A stretch of DNA of 64,000 bases. Source: Dyadobacter chenhuakuii (lineage in GTDB: Bacteria > Bacteroidota > Bacteroidia > Cytophagales > Spirosomataceae). Positions within the stretch are counted from its first letter, which is position 1. The number at the start of each line of letters is the position of its first letter. The notes beneath the pieces are model-generated. The model saw only the letters and a list, made by a program, of their open reading frames with translations, had not been told where the DNA came from and searched no databases. The position numbers and the translations under genes were made by a program. Positions 42,949-53,539 of this stretch are shown piece after piece. The stretch is taken from positions 1,550,001 to 1,614,000 of the forward strand of contig NZ_CP098805.1 of the NCBI RefSeq assembly GCF_023821985.2, in the 5' to 3' direction.

Positions 42949-44196
42949 TTACTTCTTTTGCATAAGGGCCATATAAAATCCATCCGTTCCGTCCTTAGCA
43001 ACGGATGTGCGGTGCGCGGAGATGAACTTCCACTCCCGCTTATTGGCTTTCATAAACCGTTTCACCTGATCTTCGGACTCCGAAGGAAGCACGCTGCAGG
43101 TAGCGTAGACCATCTTGCCACCAGGCTTTACCATTTGACTGTAGTGTTTCAAAATGTGCCACTGCACTTTTTTTATCTCTTCCAAAAATTGCGGTTTCAG
43201 CTTCCATTTAGAGTCGGGGTTTCTTCTTAATACACCCAGGCCGGAGCACGGAACGTCCAGCAAAAGCCTGTCTGCCGTTCCCGCAAGCGCCTCAAACAGC
43301 TTGTCAGAAGAGATCATCATGGTTTGCAGGTTTTGGACGCCATTCCGACCCGCTCTTTTTTCGAGTTCGAGCAGCTTATGATGCTCAATGTCCATCGCAA
43401 GGATAGAACCTTCATTTTGCAGCAGCGACGCAATGTGCAACGTTTTCCCGCCGGCACCTGCGCAAGCATCAATAACGCTAAGGCCTGGATGAATGTCCAG
43501 ATAAGGCGCAATTAATTGTGATCCAGCGTCCTGAACTTCAAAAAACCCTTGCTTAAATGCATCGTGATTCAAGATGTTCTGGCGTTTTTTCAAAACCAGC
43601 GCGTCCGGAATGCCTGTAATTTCCGTCGCTCCGTCCTCACCGAAAACTTCCTTGACGGCAGCAACATTACTTTTTAGCGTATTTACCCGGATTACGACAG
43701 GCGCCTGCTGGTTCAGTGCAGCCAGTTCTGCATCCCAGTCGTCTCCCAGTTCCGCCTCGCCAATGGCATCGATCCAGTCGGGAACAGACTGCGCAATTTT
43801 TCGTACGGTGAGTCCCTCTTCATATCGCACTAATACATTTTCAGCATTAATATCCTCAAATTCGGGCCATTCCGGCAATTGGCCGTCATCTTCCGTGTGA
43901 AGGTGCAGGGGTTTTATAATTTGCCAAACGCCCACAATTTTCCAGAATTCCTCGGGTTCAGAAACCTTCTCAATGTCCGCTGCAAATTTTACAAGGCGCC
44001 ACCAGCGCACGATTTCATAGGTGTTACCGGCGATAAAAGCACGGTCCCGGGCACCCCATTTCTTATTTGTTTTCAAAAGCTGCTCCACAACGCGGTCAGC
44101 CTGGCGGTTTTTAACAAATATGTGCTGCAATGCTTCGACCGTTGCGGCAACCAATCCTTTATATAGTTTCAAAATATCCGGGTTAAACAAATGCAC
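42949..44196 (-). CDS. RsmB/NOP-family RNA m5C methyltransferase
   Basis: A cytoplasmic SAM-dependent RNA cytosine-C5 methyltransferase, 415 residues from GTG 44196; TTG 44238 would add 14 residues and no ATG fits. An N-terminal RsmB-like helical region (KWGARDRAFIAGNTYEIVRWW) precedes the catalytic domain: FFEVQDAGSQLIAPYLDI, SAM motif VIDACAGAGGKTLHIA, and both catalytic cysteines, Cys317 (DVPCSGLGVLRR) and Cys367 (YATCSVLPSE). It probably modifies 16S rRNA; the exact site is not certain. It is divergent from the antiporter gene. Confidence 0.85.
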   Translation of the reverse strand: MHLFNPDILKLYKGLVAATVEALQHIFVKNRQADRVVEQLLKTNKKWGARDRAFIAGNTYEIVRWWRLVKFAADIEKVSEPEEFWKIVGVWQIIKPLHLHTEDDGQLPEWPEFEDINAENVLVRYEEGLTVRKIAQSVPDWIDAIGEAELGDDWDAELAALNQQAPVVIRVNTLKSNVAAVKEVFGEDGATEITGIPDALVLKKRQNILNHDAFKQGFFEVQDAGSQLIAPYLDIHPGLSVIDACAGAGGKTLHIASLLQNEGSILAMDIEHHKLLELEKRAGRNGVQNLQTMMISSDKLFEALAGTADRLLLDVPCSGLGVLRRNPDSKWKLKPQFLEEIKKVQWHILKHYSQMVKPGGKMVYATCSVLPSESEDQVKRFMKANKREWKFISAHRTSVAKDGTDGFYMALMQKK

Positions 44197-44278
44197 GTTT
44201 GAAGCGGTAAAATTGGCAATGTCTTGCGTACAAAACAATATTTGAATGCAAAGGCATGGTTTTTAAACCCTTCTGTTT

Positions 44279-45517
44279 ATGGATAGCTATATCATTACGC
44301 TCACAGTTATTGGGATTGCGGTCCTTGGAATGGCCTGGATGCCTTCCTTCACAAAGCAAACAGGGATTTCGGATTCCGTCGTCTATGTTGTGCTGGGCGT
44401 AATCGTTTATCAGCTTCTCGATGTTCTGCCCATCCCTAATCCGGTGATTTTCAATGTGCAGACTATTCATTTGACTGAAATGGTCGTCGTGATCTCGCTT
44501 ATGGGTACCGGTTTGAAAATCGATAAGCCTTTCTCATTCAAATCCTGGGCCATTCCATTCCGCATGCTTACCATCACAATGGTGCTTTGCATTGCTTCCG
44601 TAACCTTCATTGCATACTATTTCTTGCGTTTCGATCTTGCTTCCGCATTGCTGTTGGGTTCGGTTTTAGCGCCCACAGACCCTGTTCTGGCGGCCGATGT
44701 GCAGGTTGGGCCGCCTATGGAGCAAGTCAGGGATGAGGTGCGTTTTTCGCTTACCGCCGAAGCCGGAATGAATGATGGCATGGCCTTCCCATTCACCTGG
44801 CTGGCTATTTTTCTCGCAGGGTCTGCTACGGGCGATTTTCGTGAATTTACCTGGGAATGGTTTAGGGTTGACTTTGCTTTCAAAATCATTGTTGGGACCG
44901 GATTAGGCTTGCTACTCGGCAGGATCCTGGCTTATATAATCTTTAATTTCTCCGAAAAGCGCAAGTCGATTGACCTCAATGATGGCTTTATTGCTGTTGC
45001 TGCGGCGCTGGCGATATTTGGCATCGTAGAGCTGCTGGGCGGGTATGGCTTTATTGCCGTTTTCGTAGCTGCTGTAACGATGCGTAACTACGAGCTGAAC
45101 CACCAGTTCCACAAAGACCTCCATAGTTTCTCAGACCAGACGGAACGAATCCTGGTCGCTATTGTGCTGCTCATTTTCGGAGGAAGCCTTGTACACGGAA
45201 TTTTGGATCATCTGACCTGGCAATATGCATTGCTATCCTTGTTTTTCTTATTGATCATCAGGCCCGTTTCATCATTAATAGCGTTGATTGGCACGAATTT
45301 ACATTTTAAAGAACGAATGGGCATAGGATTTTACGGCATCCGCGGCGTTGGTTCGTTTTACTATCTTGCTTTTGCTTTAAGTAAAGAGCCGTTTTTAATG
45401 GATAAGGAACTATGGTCAACCGTATCGTTCATCGTGTTGCTCTCGGTCGCGATGCACGGATTAACTGCAACACACGTCATGTCGAGTCTCGAAAAGAAGT
45501 TTTCGAAATCAGTTTAA
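44279..45517 (+). CDS. NhaP-type sodium (cation)/proton antiporter
   Basis: A 412-residue CPA1-type membrane transporter with about 12 helices. The ion-binding region shows LLGSVLAPTDPVLAADVQVGPP (about residues 122-143) and AEAGMNDGMAFPFTWL (ND motif near Asn165-Asp166), hallmarks of NhaP/KefB-like antiporters. It should exchange Na+ or K+ for protons across the inner membrane. There is no C-terminal regulatory (TrkA) domain. It starts 82 bp from the divergent methyltransferase. Confidence 0.87.
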   Translation: MDSYIITLTVIGIAVLGMAWMPSFTKQTGISDSVVYVVLGVIVYQLLDVLPIPNPVIFNVQTIHLTEMVVVISLMGTGLKIDKPFSFKSWAIPFRMLTITMVLCIASVTFIAYYFLRFDLASALLLGSVLAPTDPVLAADVQVGPPMEQVRDEVRFSLTAEAGMNDGMAFPFTWLAIFLAGSATGDFREFTWEWFRVDFAFKIIVGTGLGLLLGRILAYIIFNFSEKRKSIDLNDGFIAVAAALAIFGIVELLGGYGFIAVFVAAVTMRNYELNHQFHKDLHSFSDQTERILVAIVLLIFGGSLVHGILDHLTWQYALLSLFFLLIIRPVSSLIALIGTNLHFKERMGIGFYGIRGVGSFYYLAFALSKEPFLMDKELWSTVSFIVLLSVAMHGLTATHVMSSLEKKFSKSV

Positions 45518-45541
45518 TGCTGTCCAACATCACAACTATAA

Positions 45542-46768
45542 CTAATAGATGTTTTGAGGCAATCTAACATCGAACGTGGTGCCTTTTCCGACGATGGAAT
45601 GAATCTCCATCTCGCCTTCCAGGCTGTCGATGAGGTGTTTCACCAATGCTAATCCGAATCCGAAGCCCTGCTCGCCACTGGTGCCTCCCGTAGAGGATGC
45701 ATTGCCGGTCATGATACTCTCGACGCTGGCAGCGGTCATACCTACGCCTGTATCACTTACGGATATGAGCAAGGTGGGCATTTCTAATGTTATAGCGAGT
45801 TTCAGATCCACCGTGATGGTGCCGCCAACCGGCGTGAATTTGATGGCATTTGAGATCAGGTTACCAGTTATTTGCAGCAATTTATTTTTAGAGAATGCTA
45901 CATTTTCGGTAAGGCTGCTAGTTTCAACATTCAAAAACACCTTTTTATGCTTAGCCTGGGGCTCATATAATTTCAGAAGCTTTTCTTTAAAAAGAACCAG
46001 ATTAAAACGGTTGCTATCCAGGACAGCGCCTTCGGGAACAGCCGTCTTCTTCTCTTTATGTGAATCCAGGATCTCTTCGGCCAGATCGAGGATCGAATTT
46101 CCGCTTTTATGGATCAGATTTACAAATTCCAGCACTTCGTCCATCTGATTTTCGTCCCCCTGGTCCTTAATGATCTGAGCCAGTCCAACGATCCCGCCCA
46201 GCGGCCCGCGAATGTCGTGTGCGACTTTTTTCTGGGTTTGTTTCGCCTCGGTGAGCTTTGCACGAAGGTCTTCCAGCACCTTATGCGTTTTCAGCCGGCT
46301 CACAATCTCATCAGCAATGATCTTCATGAGTTCAACTTTTTCTGGATCAAGCGCTCTCCGTTCTGTATCCAGTACGCATAATGCGCCAATTTGCAGTCCT
46401 TTGCTGGTTTTGAGCGGGACGCCGTAATAATAACGCACACTCGGACCTCCCGTTACATAAAATTTGTCCTTGAACCGGTCGTCCTGAGAAAGATCCGCAA
46501 CTTCAAACTGCTCGGTTTCCATGATGGTATACTGACAAACCGAATCCTCACGAAGCATCTGATCCAAATCCAAACCATAGTTGGAAATGGTCCATTGTGT
46601 CAATGAATCGATGAGGTTAACCAGCGAAATAGATGTTCCCGTCACTTTAGCCGCAAGCTTGGCCAGGTCTTTAAATGTGTCTTGGTGATCCGAATAATCA
46701 AGGTCAAAATCTGAAAGGCTGAATAACCTTTCCATTTCGTTTTCCGGAACAGGAGGTCGATTTTCCAT
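45542..46768 (-). CDS. GAF-domain sensor histidine kinase
   Basis: A 408-residue cytoplasmic kinase with no membrane span. A GAF domain covers about residues 25-165 (ISLVNLIDSLTQWTISNYGLD, RYYYGVPLKTSKGLQIGALC), then the dimerisation domain with phospho-acceptor His184 (VAHDIRGPLGGIVGL) and the ATPase domain with Asn307 (LLQITGNLISNAIKFTP) and G boxes VSDTGVGM and GFGFGLALV. It should autophosphorylate and pass phosphate to a response regulator, but none is in the window, so it is an orphan kinase. It follows the antiporter convergently. Confidence 0.9.
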   Translation of the reverse strand: MENRPPVPENEMERLFSLSDFDLDYSDHQDTFKDLAKLAAKVTGTSISLVNLIDSLTQWTISNYGLDLDQMLREDSVCQYTIMETEQFEVADLSQDDRFKDKFYVTGGPSVRYYYGVPLKTSKGLQIGALCVLDTERRALDPEKVELMKIIADEIVSRLKTHKVLEDLRAKLTEAKQTQKKVAHDIRGPLGGIVGLAQIIKDQGDENQMDEVLEFVNLIHKSGNSILDLAEEILDSHKEKKTAVPEGAVLDSNRFNLVLFKEKLLKLYEPQAKHKKVFLNVETSSLTENVAFSKNKLLQITGNLISNAIKFTPVGGTITVDLKLAITLEMPTLLISVSDTGVGMTAASVESIMTGNASSTGGTSGEQGFGFGLALVKHLIDSLEGEMEIHSIVGKGTTFDVRLPQNIY

Positions 46769-47060
46769 GAATAAATATTAGGCTGGTTTACTGCTTCGAA
46801 TATAGTTACAAAACGTGAGTTGACTAGTATTAATACTAAGCTCATAACACAGAAGTTGTCAAGCACGACTTTTATATCCATAACCTGCAATCACCCAATT
46901 AACCCGCTGATAAGATACAGCTACAATGTCACTGGCCTTAAACCAGTTTGTTATGTCTTGGAATAATTCAGTTTTACATATGGATGAAGTGTTGTATATT
47001 GTGCCTGGCTCTGGGTAAGAGTAATGTGATTTATTCTAGTCATAAAAATAGAAATAAAAA

Positions 47061-47097
47061 TCTAACATCGTTAACCCACATATTTAACAATGTTAGA
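47061..47097. repeat. 14-bp near-perfect inverted repeat
   Basis: TCTAACATCGTTAA (47061-47074) and TTAACAATGTTAGA (47084-47097) pair with one mismatch around a 9-nt spacer. There is no T-run after it. It lies about 160 bp upstream of the DUF2147 gene and could be an operator. Confidence 0.5.
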
Positions 47098-47179
47098 ATA
47101 ATTACCGTTAATCGAAGTGTGCCAAAATAAGCCAGGAAAGGCATTATAAACAAAAAACCTCTTTTAGTTACAAAAATTT

Positions 47180-47187
47180 TACTTTTG
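47180..47187 (+). promoter_or_regulatory. -7 element candidate for the DUF2147 gene
   Basis: TACTTTTG matches TAnnTTTG about 67 bp upstream of the start codon. No TTG is found 17-23 bp before it, so only one half of the promoter is supported. Confidence 0.4.
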
Positions 47188-47253
47188 AGGCATTTAGTAT
47201 AATTTTAAGACTTCTGACATCAACGAACCATTTAGAGACTGATCAGCATTCCA

Positions 47254-47691
47254 ATGTATAAAATTACTTTTACAATATTTTTTGCGCTTGTCGTATCTTT
47301 TGCTTTTGGTCAATCTGCGCCAGGTGATAAAATTTTGGGGGAATGGGTGAATGAAGAAAAAGACACGCGCATTGAGATCTATAAAAACGGAAATTCTTAC
47401 TCCGGGAAACTTATTTGGGCGCAAAAATTAATGGAATCTGACGGTCAAACGCAACGCAAGGATGTCAATAATACCAATGAAAAACTCCGGACGAGAAGTG
47501 TTCTGAATATTGATCTCTTACACGACTTCATATACAGCGAAGGAATATGGGATGAGGGGAAAATGTATGATCCCAAAAGCGGGAAAACATACAGCTGCCT
47601 GATGAAACTCAGAACTGAAAAACTGGAAATCCGCGGCTACGTAGGAATTCCGCTGCTGGGCCGTTCCACATATTGGGAACGCGTGCTGTAA
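47254..47691 (+). CDS. DUF2147 secreted protein
   Basis: A 145-residue protein with a signal peptide (FAFGQ, cleavage near residue 20). The DUF2147 pattern is clear: ILGEWVNEEKDTRIEIYKNGNSYSGKLIW, then GKMYDPKSGKTYSCLMKL and LEIRGYVGIPLLGRSTYWERV. The family forms a small beta-barrel-like fold in the periplasm; its role is unknown. It stands alone, with its own upstream region. Confidence 0.85.
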   Translation: MYKITFTIFFALVVSFAFGQSAPGDKILGEWVNEEKDTRIEIYKNGNSYSGKLIWAQKLMESDGQTQRKDVNNTNEKLRTRSVLNIDLLHDFIYSEGIWDEGKMYDPKSGKTYSCLMKLRTEKLEIRGYVGIPLLGRSTYWERVL

Positions 47692-47817
47692 GCAGCAATG
47701 GCATGGATATTTAATCTTCACAGGTGCGTTGCTATCCGCAAGGAAAGCATCGCTAATGTGTTCTGAGGGAATACAAAAGGTAAACCCGATGTTCTCTACT
47801 AAATAGCCATCACGCTT

Positions 47818-48831
47818 ATGAAGCATATAAAATTAGGGATATTGGACCAATCTGTTGTGAGACAGGGCGCTACGGTCCAGGATGCCATCAATGAGACCAT
47901 TGCCACTGCAAAACTTGCCGAAGAACTCGGATACAGCCGTTTCTGGGTTTCCGAACATCATAACTCAACATTTATAGCAGGATCCACACCAGAAGTGCTG
48001 ATGGTAAAACTGGCGGATTCGACAAACCACATCCGAATCGGTTCAGGAGGCATTATGCTTCCCAATCACAGTGCATTGAAAGTGGCCGAGAATTTCCGGA
48101 TGCTCGAAACACTCTTCCCGGGCCGCATCGACCTGGGAATGGGCCGCGCGCCTGGCACGGACAGGATCACATCCTCACTCTTGAATCCCTCCAACGATTT
48201 CAGTGAAAGCAGTTATTTGCGTCAGTTGGAGCATTTACAGCATTTCTTCCGGGATACGGCAGGGACGGAACGTGGTTTCATTTACGCAGCCCCACAGTCC
48301 CCTACCATTCCTATGCAATGGATCCTGAGTTCCAGCGGGGGCAGCAGCAACATTGCTGCGCGATTTGGGATGGGATTGGCTGTCGCTAAATTTATCAATG
48401 GGTTCGTTAAGCCGGATGTGATTGAAACATATCGCAAAAACTTCCGTCCGTCGGATCAATATGCGCAGCCGCATGCCCTGCTTTCAGTATTTGTCCTTTG
48501 CGGCGAAACAGAGGAAAAGGCGCTTGAAATGCGCAAAATGATGGATTACATTCTGATCGAATTTGAGAAAGGAAAATTCGGGCCTTTCCCAGATGTGGAA
48601 ACGGTGAAAAAATACAGGTTTACCGAGGGCGAGCTTGAACGCCTCCGTTACAACAGCGGAAGGATCGTATCTGGCACAAAAGATGACGTCAAAGAGCATC
48701 TTACCAAGCTTGCCAACGACTTTGATGTGGATGAAATTATCATTTCCACCATGGCCGACAGCAATGAAAACCGCATAAGGTCATTTGAGTTAATTTCTGA
48801 GGCATTTAATTTGAGAGAACCGGTCCAATAA
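47818..48831 (+). CDS. LLM class flavin-dependent oxidoreductase
   Basis: A 337-residue bacterial-luciferase-like monooxygenase. The N-terminal LGILDQSVVRQGAT, EELGYSRFWVSEHHN, SGGIMLPNHSALKVAENFRML and GRIDLGMGRAPGTD match the MsnO8-type LLM subgroup with a reduced-flavin barrel. It should oxidise an unknown small substrate with FMNH2. A WYL regulator gene starts 38 bp later on the same strand, so the pair is probably one unit. Confidence 0.87.
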   Translation: MKHIKLGILDQSVVRQGATVQDAINETIATAKLAEELGYSRFWVSEHHNSTFIAGSTPEVLMVKLADSTNHIRIGSGGIMLPNHSALKVAENFRMLETLFPGRIDLGMGRAPGTDRITSSLLNPSNDFSESSYLRQLEHLQHFFRDTAGTERGFIYAAPQSPTIPMQWILSSSGGSSNIAARFGMGLAVAKFINGFVKPDVIETYRKNFRPSDQYAQPHALLSVFVLCGETEEKALEMRKMMDYILIEFEKGKFGPFPDVETVKKYRFTEGELERLRYNSGRIVSGTKDDVKEHLTKLANDFDVDEIIISTMADSNENRIRSFELISEAFNLREPVQ

Positions 48832-48868
48832 GTTTATTTTTGTGGCAAATCCGTTAGCCAGCCACAAA

Positions 48869-49816
48869 ATGAACCGTTTCGACCGCATTACTGCCATACT
48901 TATTCAGCTCCAATCCCGCAAAATTGTAAAGGCGCAGGATCTCGCAGAGCGGTTTGAAATTAGTTTGCGGACCGTATACCGGGATATCAGCTCGTTGGCA
49001 GAGGCAGGCGTGCCTATTATCGGGGAGGCAGGCGTGGGCTATTCTATCATGGATGGTTACCGCCTGCCTCCCGTCATGTTCACGAAAGAGGAAGCGCGGA
49101 CATTCATCACGGCCGAAAAGCTGATGGAAAAATTCACGGACCTTTCGACGCAGTCGCAATATCAGTCGGCAATGTTCAAGATCAAATCTGTGTTGCGGAG
49201 CAGTGAAAAGTCAATGGTGGAAACGCTTGAAAACCATATTGAGGTCAGGCAATCGGCCAAGCCGTTTTATGGGGAGGACAGCAATACGCTGGACATTCTG
49301 CTTAAAAGCATTACTGAAAGGAAGATTACCAAAATCAATTACAACTCGCTCGGCTTTCAGGACCTGACGGAACGCGTTATCGAGCCGGTCGGGATTTATC
49401 ATGAAAATGAGTATTGGTACACCATTGCGTTTTGCCATTTACGCAACAATTACCGCAACTTCCGCTCCGACCGTATCCTTAAAATTGAACTGACCGACAA
49501 AGATTTCCAGCATAAGCACGCGCCGTTAAAGGATTTTCTTTCGCAGTCGTGGGACACCAAAAACCTGCGGCTGATCCGGATCAAAATCGACAAAAACAAA
49601 TCACATTACATTCGTAATCAAAAGTATTATTACGGTTTCGTTTCCGAGACCGTGACCGACGATGGCATTGAAATGAGCTTCCTGTCCGCCTCGCTGGACG
49701 CTTTCGCACTATGGTATCTGATGCTCGCCACAAGCGCGTGCATTCTTGAACCGGAGAGCCTGAAAGACAAAGTCAGGGCATTGCTGGCTCAGATTTCGGA
49801 GAAGCTGACCCGTTGA
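48869..49816 (+). CDS. HTH-WYL domain transcriptional regulator (YafY type)
   Basis: A 315-residue regulator from ATG 48869; a GTG nine codons upstream is less likely. The N-terminal winged helix (residues 1-60; RITAILIQLQSRKIVKAQDL, RTVYRDISSLAEAGVPI) is followed by the WYL domain (about 150-230; FLSASLDAFALWYLM lies in the C-terminal extension) with GIYHENEYWYTIAFCHLRN. WYL domains sense ligands, in some cases nucleotides. It probably controls the adjacent luciferase-like gene; that is inferred. Confidence 0.85.
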   Translation: MNRFDRITAILIQLQSRKIVKAQDLAERFEISLRTVYRDISSLAEAGVPIIGEAGVGYSIMDGYRLPPVMFTKEEARTFITAEKLMEKFTDLSTQSQYQSAMFKIKSVLRSSEKSMVETLENHIEVRQSAKPFYGEDSNTLDILLKSITERKITKINYNSLGFQDLTERVIEPVGIYHENEYWYTIAFCHLRNNYRNFRSDRILKIELTDKDFQHKHAPLKDFLSQSWDTKNLRLIRIKIDKNKSHYIRNQKYYYGFVSETVTDDGIEMSFLSASLDAFALWYLMLATSACILEPESLKDKVRALLAQISEKLTR

Positions 49817-49908
49817 CATATATGAAAAAAGTATTTTTATTGGTAAAATGATAAAAATTGTGTCTGAAATAAAAGACTATAATTTCTATCTACTATATGT
49901 TTATTTAA

Positions 49909-49916
49909 TACATTTG
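49909..49916 (+). promoter_or_regulatory. -7 element candidate for metY
   Basis: TACATTTG matches TAnnTTTG 33 bp upstream of the metY start. No -33 TTG is found at the right distance. I see no SAM-type riboswitch in the 132-bp gap. Confidence 0.35.
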
Positions 49917-49933
49917 AATTCTATCCACCTTAA

Positions 49934-51235
<1,302 letters not shown>

Positions 51236-51246
51236 GTGAGCTAACC

Positions 51247-51382
51247 AGCCCTGTCAGCCTGAGCGGAGACAATGTTAGCAAGCCCTGTCAGCCTGAGCGG
51301 AGACGAAGGCGCGCTACTCCTGGGTAGCGCGCCTTCGTCTCCGCTCAGGCTGACAGGGCTTGGTTGTTAACATTGCTCAGGC
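51247..51382. repeat. Long palindromic repeat of the CTGTCAGnCTGAGCGGAG family
   Basis: Two direct copies (51247-51270 and 51281-51304) and one inverted copy (51337-51360) of the same core as near 31.2-31.4 kb. The second and third form the base of a perfect 39-bp stem (51279-51317 and 51324-51362) with a 6-nt TCCTGG loop; the stem top adds GAAGGCGCGCTAC, absent from the other locus. Outside it CAATGTTA (51270-51277) pairs with TAACATTG (51368-51375), and CCTGAGC recurs inverted at 51374-51381, so most of the region is one decayed palindrome. It lies between convergent metY and the S9 peptidase. Confidence 0.92.
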
Positions 51383-51394
51383 CAACAGGCCAGG

Positions 51395-53539
51395 TTACTC
51401 CCGAATCCCCTCCAATGCGAACATAAACGCAAATTGCAGCGCCACTTCTTTCAAATATTCAAACCTCCCCGACGCTCCTCCGTGGCCGGCTTCCATGTTT
51501 GTTTTTAGCAGCAGCACATTCTTATCGGTTTTATGGGTTCTGAGCCTTGCGACCCATTTGGCGGGCTCGAAGTATTGGACTTGGCTATCGTGCAGGCCGG
51601 TGGTTACGAGCATGTTGGGATAGTCTTTTTTCTCGACATTGTCATAAGGGGAATATGTTTTCATGAATGTATAATATTCCTTTTCCTTCGGGTTACCCCA
51701 TTCGTCGAACTCGTTGGTGGTTAATGGGATGCTTTCGTCGAGCATGGTTGTGACCACGTCTACGAATGGCACGTCGGCGATGATGCCTCGCCATAGGTCC
51801 GGACGGAGGTTGGAAATGGCGCCCATTAACAAGCCTCCCGCGCTGCCACCTTCTGCGTATAGGTGTGCAGGTGATGTAAATTTGCCCTTGATCAAATATT
51901 CCGCGCAGTCGATGAAGTCGTAGAATGTGTTTTTCTTTTTCAGCAACTTACCGTCTTCATACCACTGCCGCCCCATTTCCTGACCGCCGCGTATGTGCGC
52001 GATTGCGTATATAAAGCCCCTGTCGAGCAAGCTGAGCCTGGTGCTGCTGAATGCCGCGTCAATGCTGTTGCCGTACGAGCCATATGCATATAGTAATAAT
52101 GGCGTCTTTTCGCTCTTCACAGTGCCTTTTTTATAAACCAGCGAGATCGGGACCTTTACTCCGTCGCGTGCTTCTGCATACAAGCGCTCCGTCACATATT
52201 CCTCCGGATCATATCCGCCAATCACTTCCTGGCGCTTTTTCAGCTCCTTCCCTTTTGTTTCCATGTTGTAATCATACACGGAATTGGGCGTTGTGAGCGA
52301 GGTGTAAACATAACGCAGATTTTTGCTATCAAACTCAGGATTAGAACTGGCATAAGCCATATAAGCAGGCTCGCCAAAATCCACATAATGTTCCGCATTG
52401 GTTTTAATGTTGCGGATACGCAATTGTAATAGTCCGTTTTTACGCTCAGTAATGACCAGGAAATCCTTGAAGACGTCGATTCCTTCCAAAAGAACATCTT
52501 TTCTGGTCGGGATAACCTCCTTCCAGTTCTCCACGCCAGTCTTATTCAGCGGCGTTTCCATCAGCTTGAAGTTCAGCGCATCCTTATTGGTAACGATGAG
52601 GAATTTATCATTTTGATGATCGATGTCGTAAAGGACATTTTTCATCCTTGGCTGAAAAACCTCAAAATCGCCTTCCGGCTTGTCCGCATCCAGGATCCTG
52701 TACTCCGATGACATCGTCGCCGAAGATGCGATGATGATGTATTTTTCGGATTTGGTTTTGCCAACACCAATGTAATTGCTGTTATCCTTCTCCGCATAAA
52801 CTACCGCATCCTTTTTACTATCGGCCCCTAATGTATGCCGCTTGATCTTTTCGCTCAGCAGCGTTTTGGGATTCGTTGCTGTGTAAAACAATGTCTTGTT
52901 ATCATTCCCCCACTCCGATCCGCCGCTTGCCGGGAAGATCTTGTCTTTGAACAATTCGCCCGTTTCCAGGTTCTTTATATAAATTGTATACTGGCGCCGC
53001 GAGACAGTGTCCACGCCATAAGCCAGTAATTTATTGTCAGGGCTTACATTAAAACCAACCGCGGAATAATACGGATGCCCTTCCGCCATTTTGTCCACGT
53101 CCAGAAGCATCTCTTCCGGCGCGTCCAGCGATCCTTTTTTGCGGCAGTATTTGAAATATTGCTGGCCTTCTTCGCTTCTTGTATAATACCAATATCCATT
53201 GCTGAACACCGGCACCGACTCGTCTTTCTCCTTGATACGTCCTTTCATTTCGGTGAAAAGATCTTCCTGGAATTTCTTTGTGGCCGCCATCATCGTGTCC
53301 GTGTAAGCATTTTCCGCTTTCAGGTAATCCACAACGCTGTTGCTGTCCGGGCCTTTCCTGAAAAAATCGGCCATCCAGTAATACTCATCATTTCGTTTGT
53401 CGCCATGCATTCCGGTTTCATGGTCTTTCATTTCTGCTACGGGAGGCGTTGCTTCCGGCCATTGATATGCTTCGTTCACGTCTTTATTTTGGTTACAGGA
53501 AAAAATGATAACAGCTAAAAAAGGTAAAATGATTCGCAT
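51395..53539 (-). CDS. S9 family oligopeptidase B-like lipoprotein
   Basis: A 714-residue prolyl-oligopeptidase-family serine peptidase. The N terminus (FLAVIIFSCNQ) looks like a lipoprotein signal with Cys near residue 15. A seven-blade propeller (about 60-430) precedes the alpha/beta-hydrolase domain with Ser566 (GGSAGG), Asp651 (GLHDSQ) and His686 (AGHGGASGRF). The oligopeptidase B subgroup cleaves short peptides after basic residues; the specificity is assumed from family. Its upstream region is AT-rich. It converges on metY across the palindromic repeat. Confidence 0.9.
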   Translation of the reverse strand: MRIILPFLAVIIFSCNQNKDVNEAYQWPEATPPVAEMKDHETGMHGDKRNDEYYWMADFFRKGPDSNSVVDYLKAENAYTDTMMAATKKFQEDLFTEMKGRIKEKDESVPVFSNGYWYYTRSEEGQQYFKYCRKKGSLDAPEEMLLDVDKMAEGHPYYSAVGFNVSPDNKLLAYGVDTVSRRQYTIYIKNLETGELFKDKIFPASGGSEWGNDNKTLFYTATNPKTLLSEKIKRHTLGADSKKDAVVYAEKDNSNYIGVGKTKSEKYIIIASSATMSSEYRILDADKPEGDFEVFQPRMKNVLYDIDHQNDKFLIVTNKDALNFKLMETPLNKTGVENWKEVIPTRKDVLLEGIDVFKDFLVITERKNGLLQLRIRNIKTNAEHYVDFGEPAYMAYASSNPEFDSKNLRYVYTSLTTPNSVYDYNMETKGKELKKRQEVIGGYDPEEYVTERLYAEARDGVKVPISLVYKKGTVKSEKTPLLLYAYGSYGNSIDAAFSSTRLSLLDRGFIYAIAHIRGGQEMGRQWYEDGKLLKKKNTFYDFIDCAEYLIKGKFTSPAHLYAEGGSAGGLLMGAISNLRPDLWRGIIADVPFVDVVTTMLDESIPLTTNEFDEWGNPKEKEYYTFMKTYSPYDNVEKKDYPNMLVTTGLHDSQVQYFEPAKWVARLRTHKTDKNVLLLKTNMEAGHGGASGRFEYLKEVALQFAFMFALEGIRE

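Larger units (their letters stand above)
46769..47253. other. 485-bp intergenic region with two dyads
   Basis: No gene is supported. A perfect 14-bp palindrome TAGTATTAATACTA (46825-46838) lies 57 bp upstream of the kinase start. A longer dyad lies at 47061-47097 and a -7-like TACTTTTG at 47180-47187 points toward the DUF2147 gene. The rest is AT-rich with no further structure that I trust. Confidence 0.5.

Noticed and set aside
46948..47130. 60-codon open frame in the long gap before the DUF2147 gene
   Set aside because: It is short, Cys/Ile-rich, without a family or start context, and it crosses the dyad at 47061-47097.
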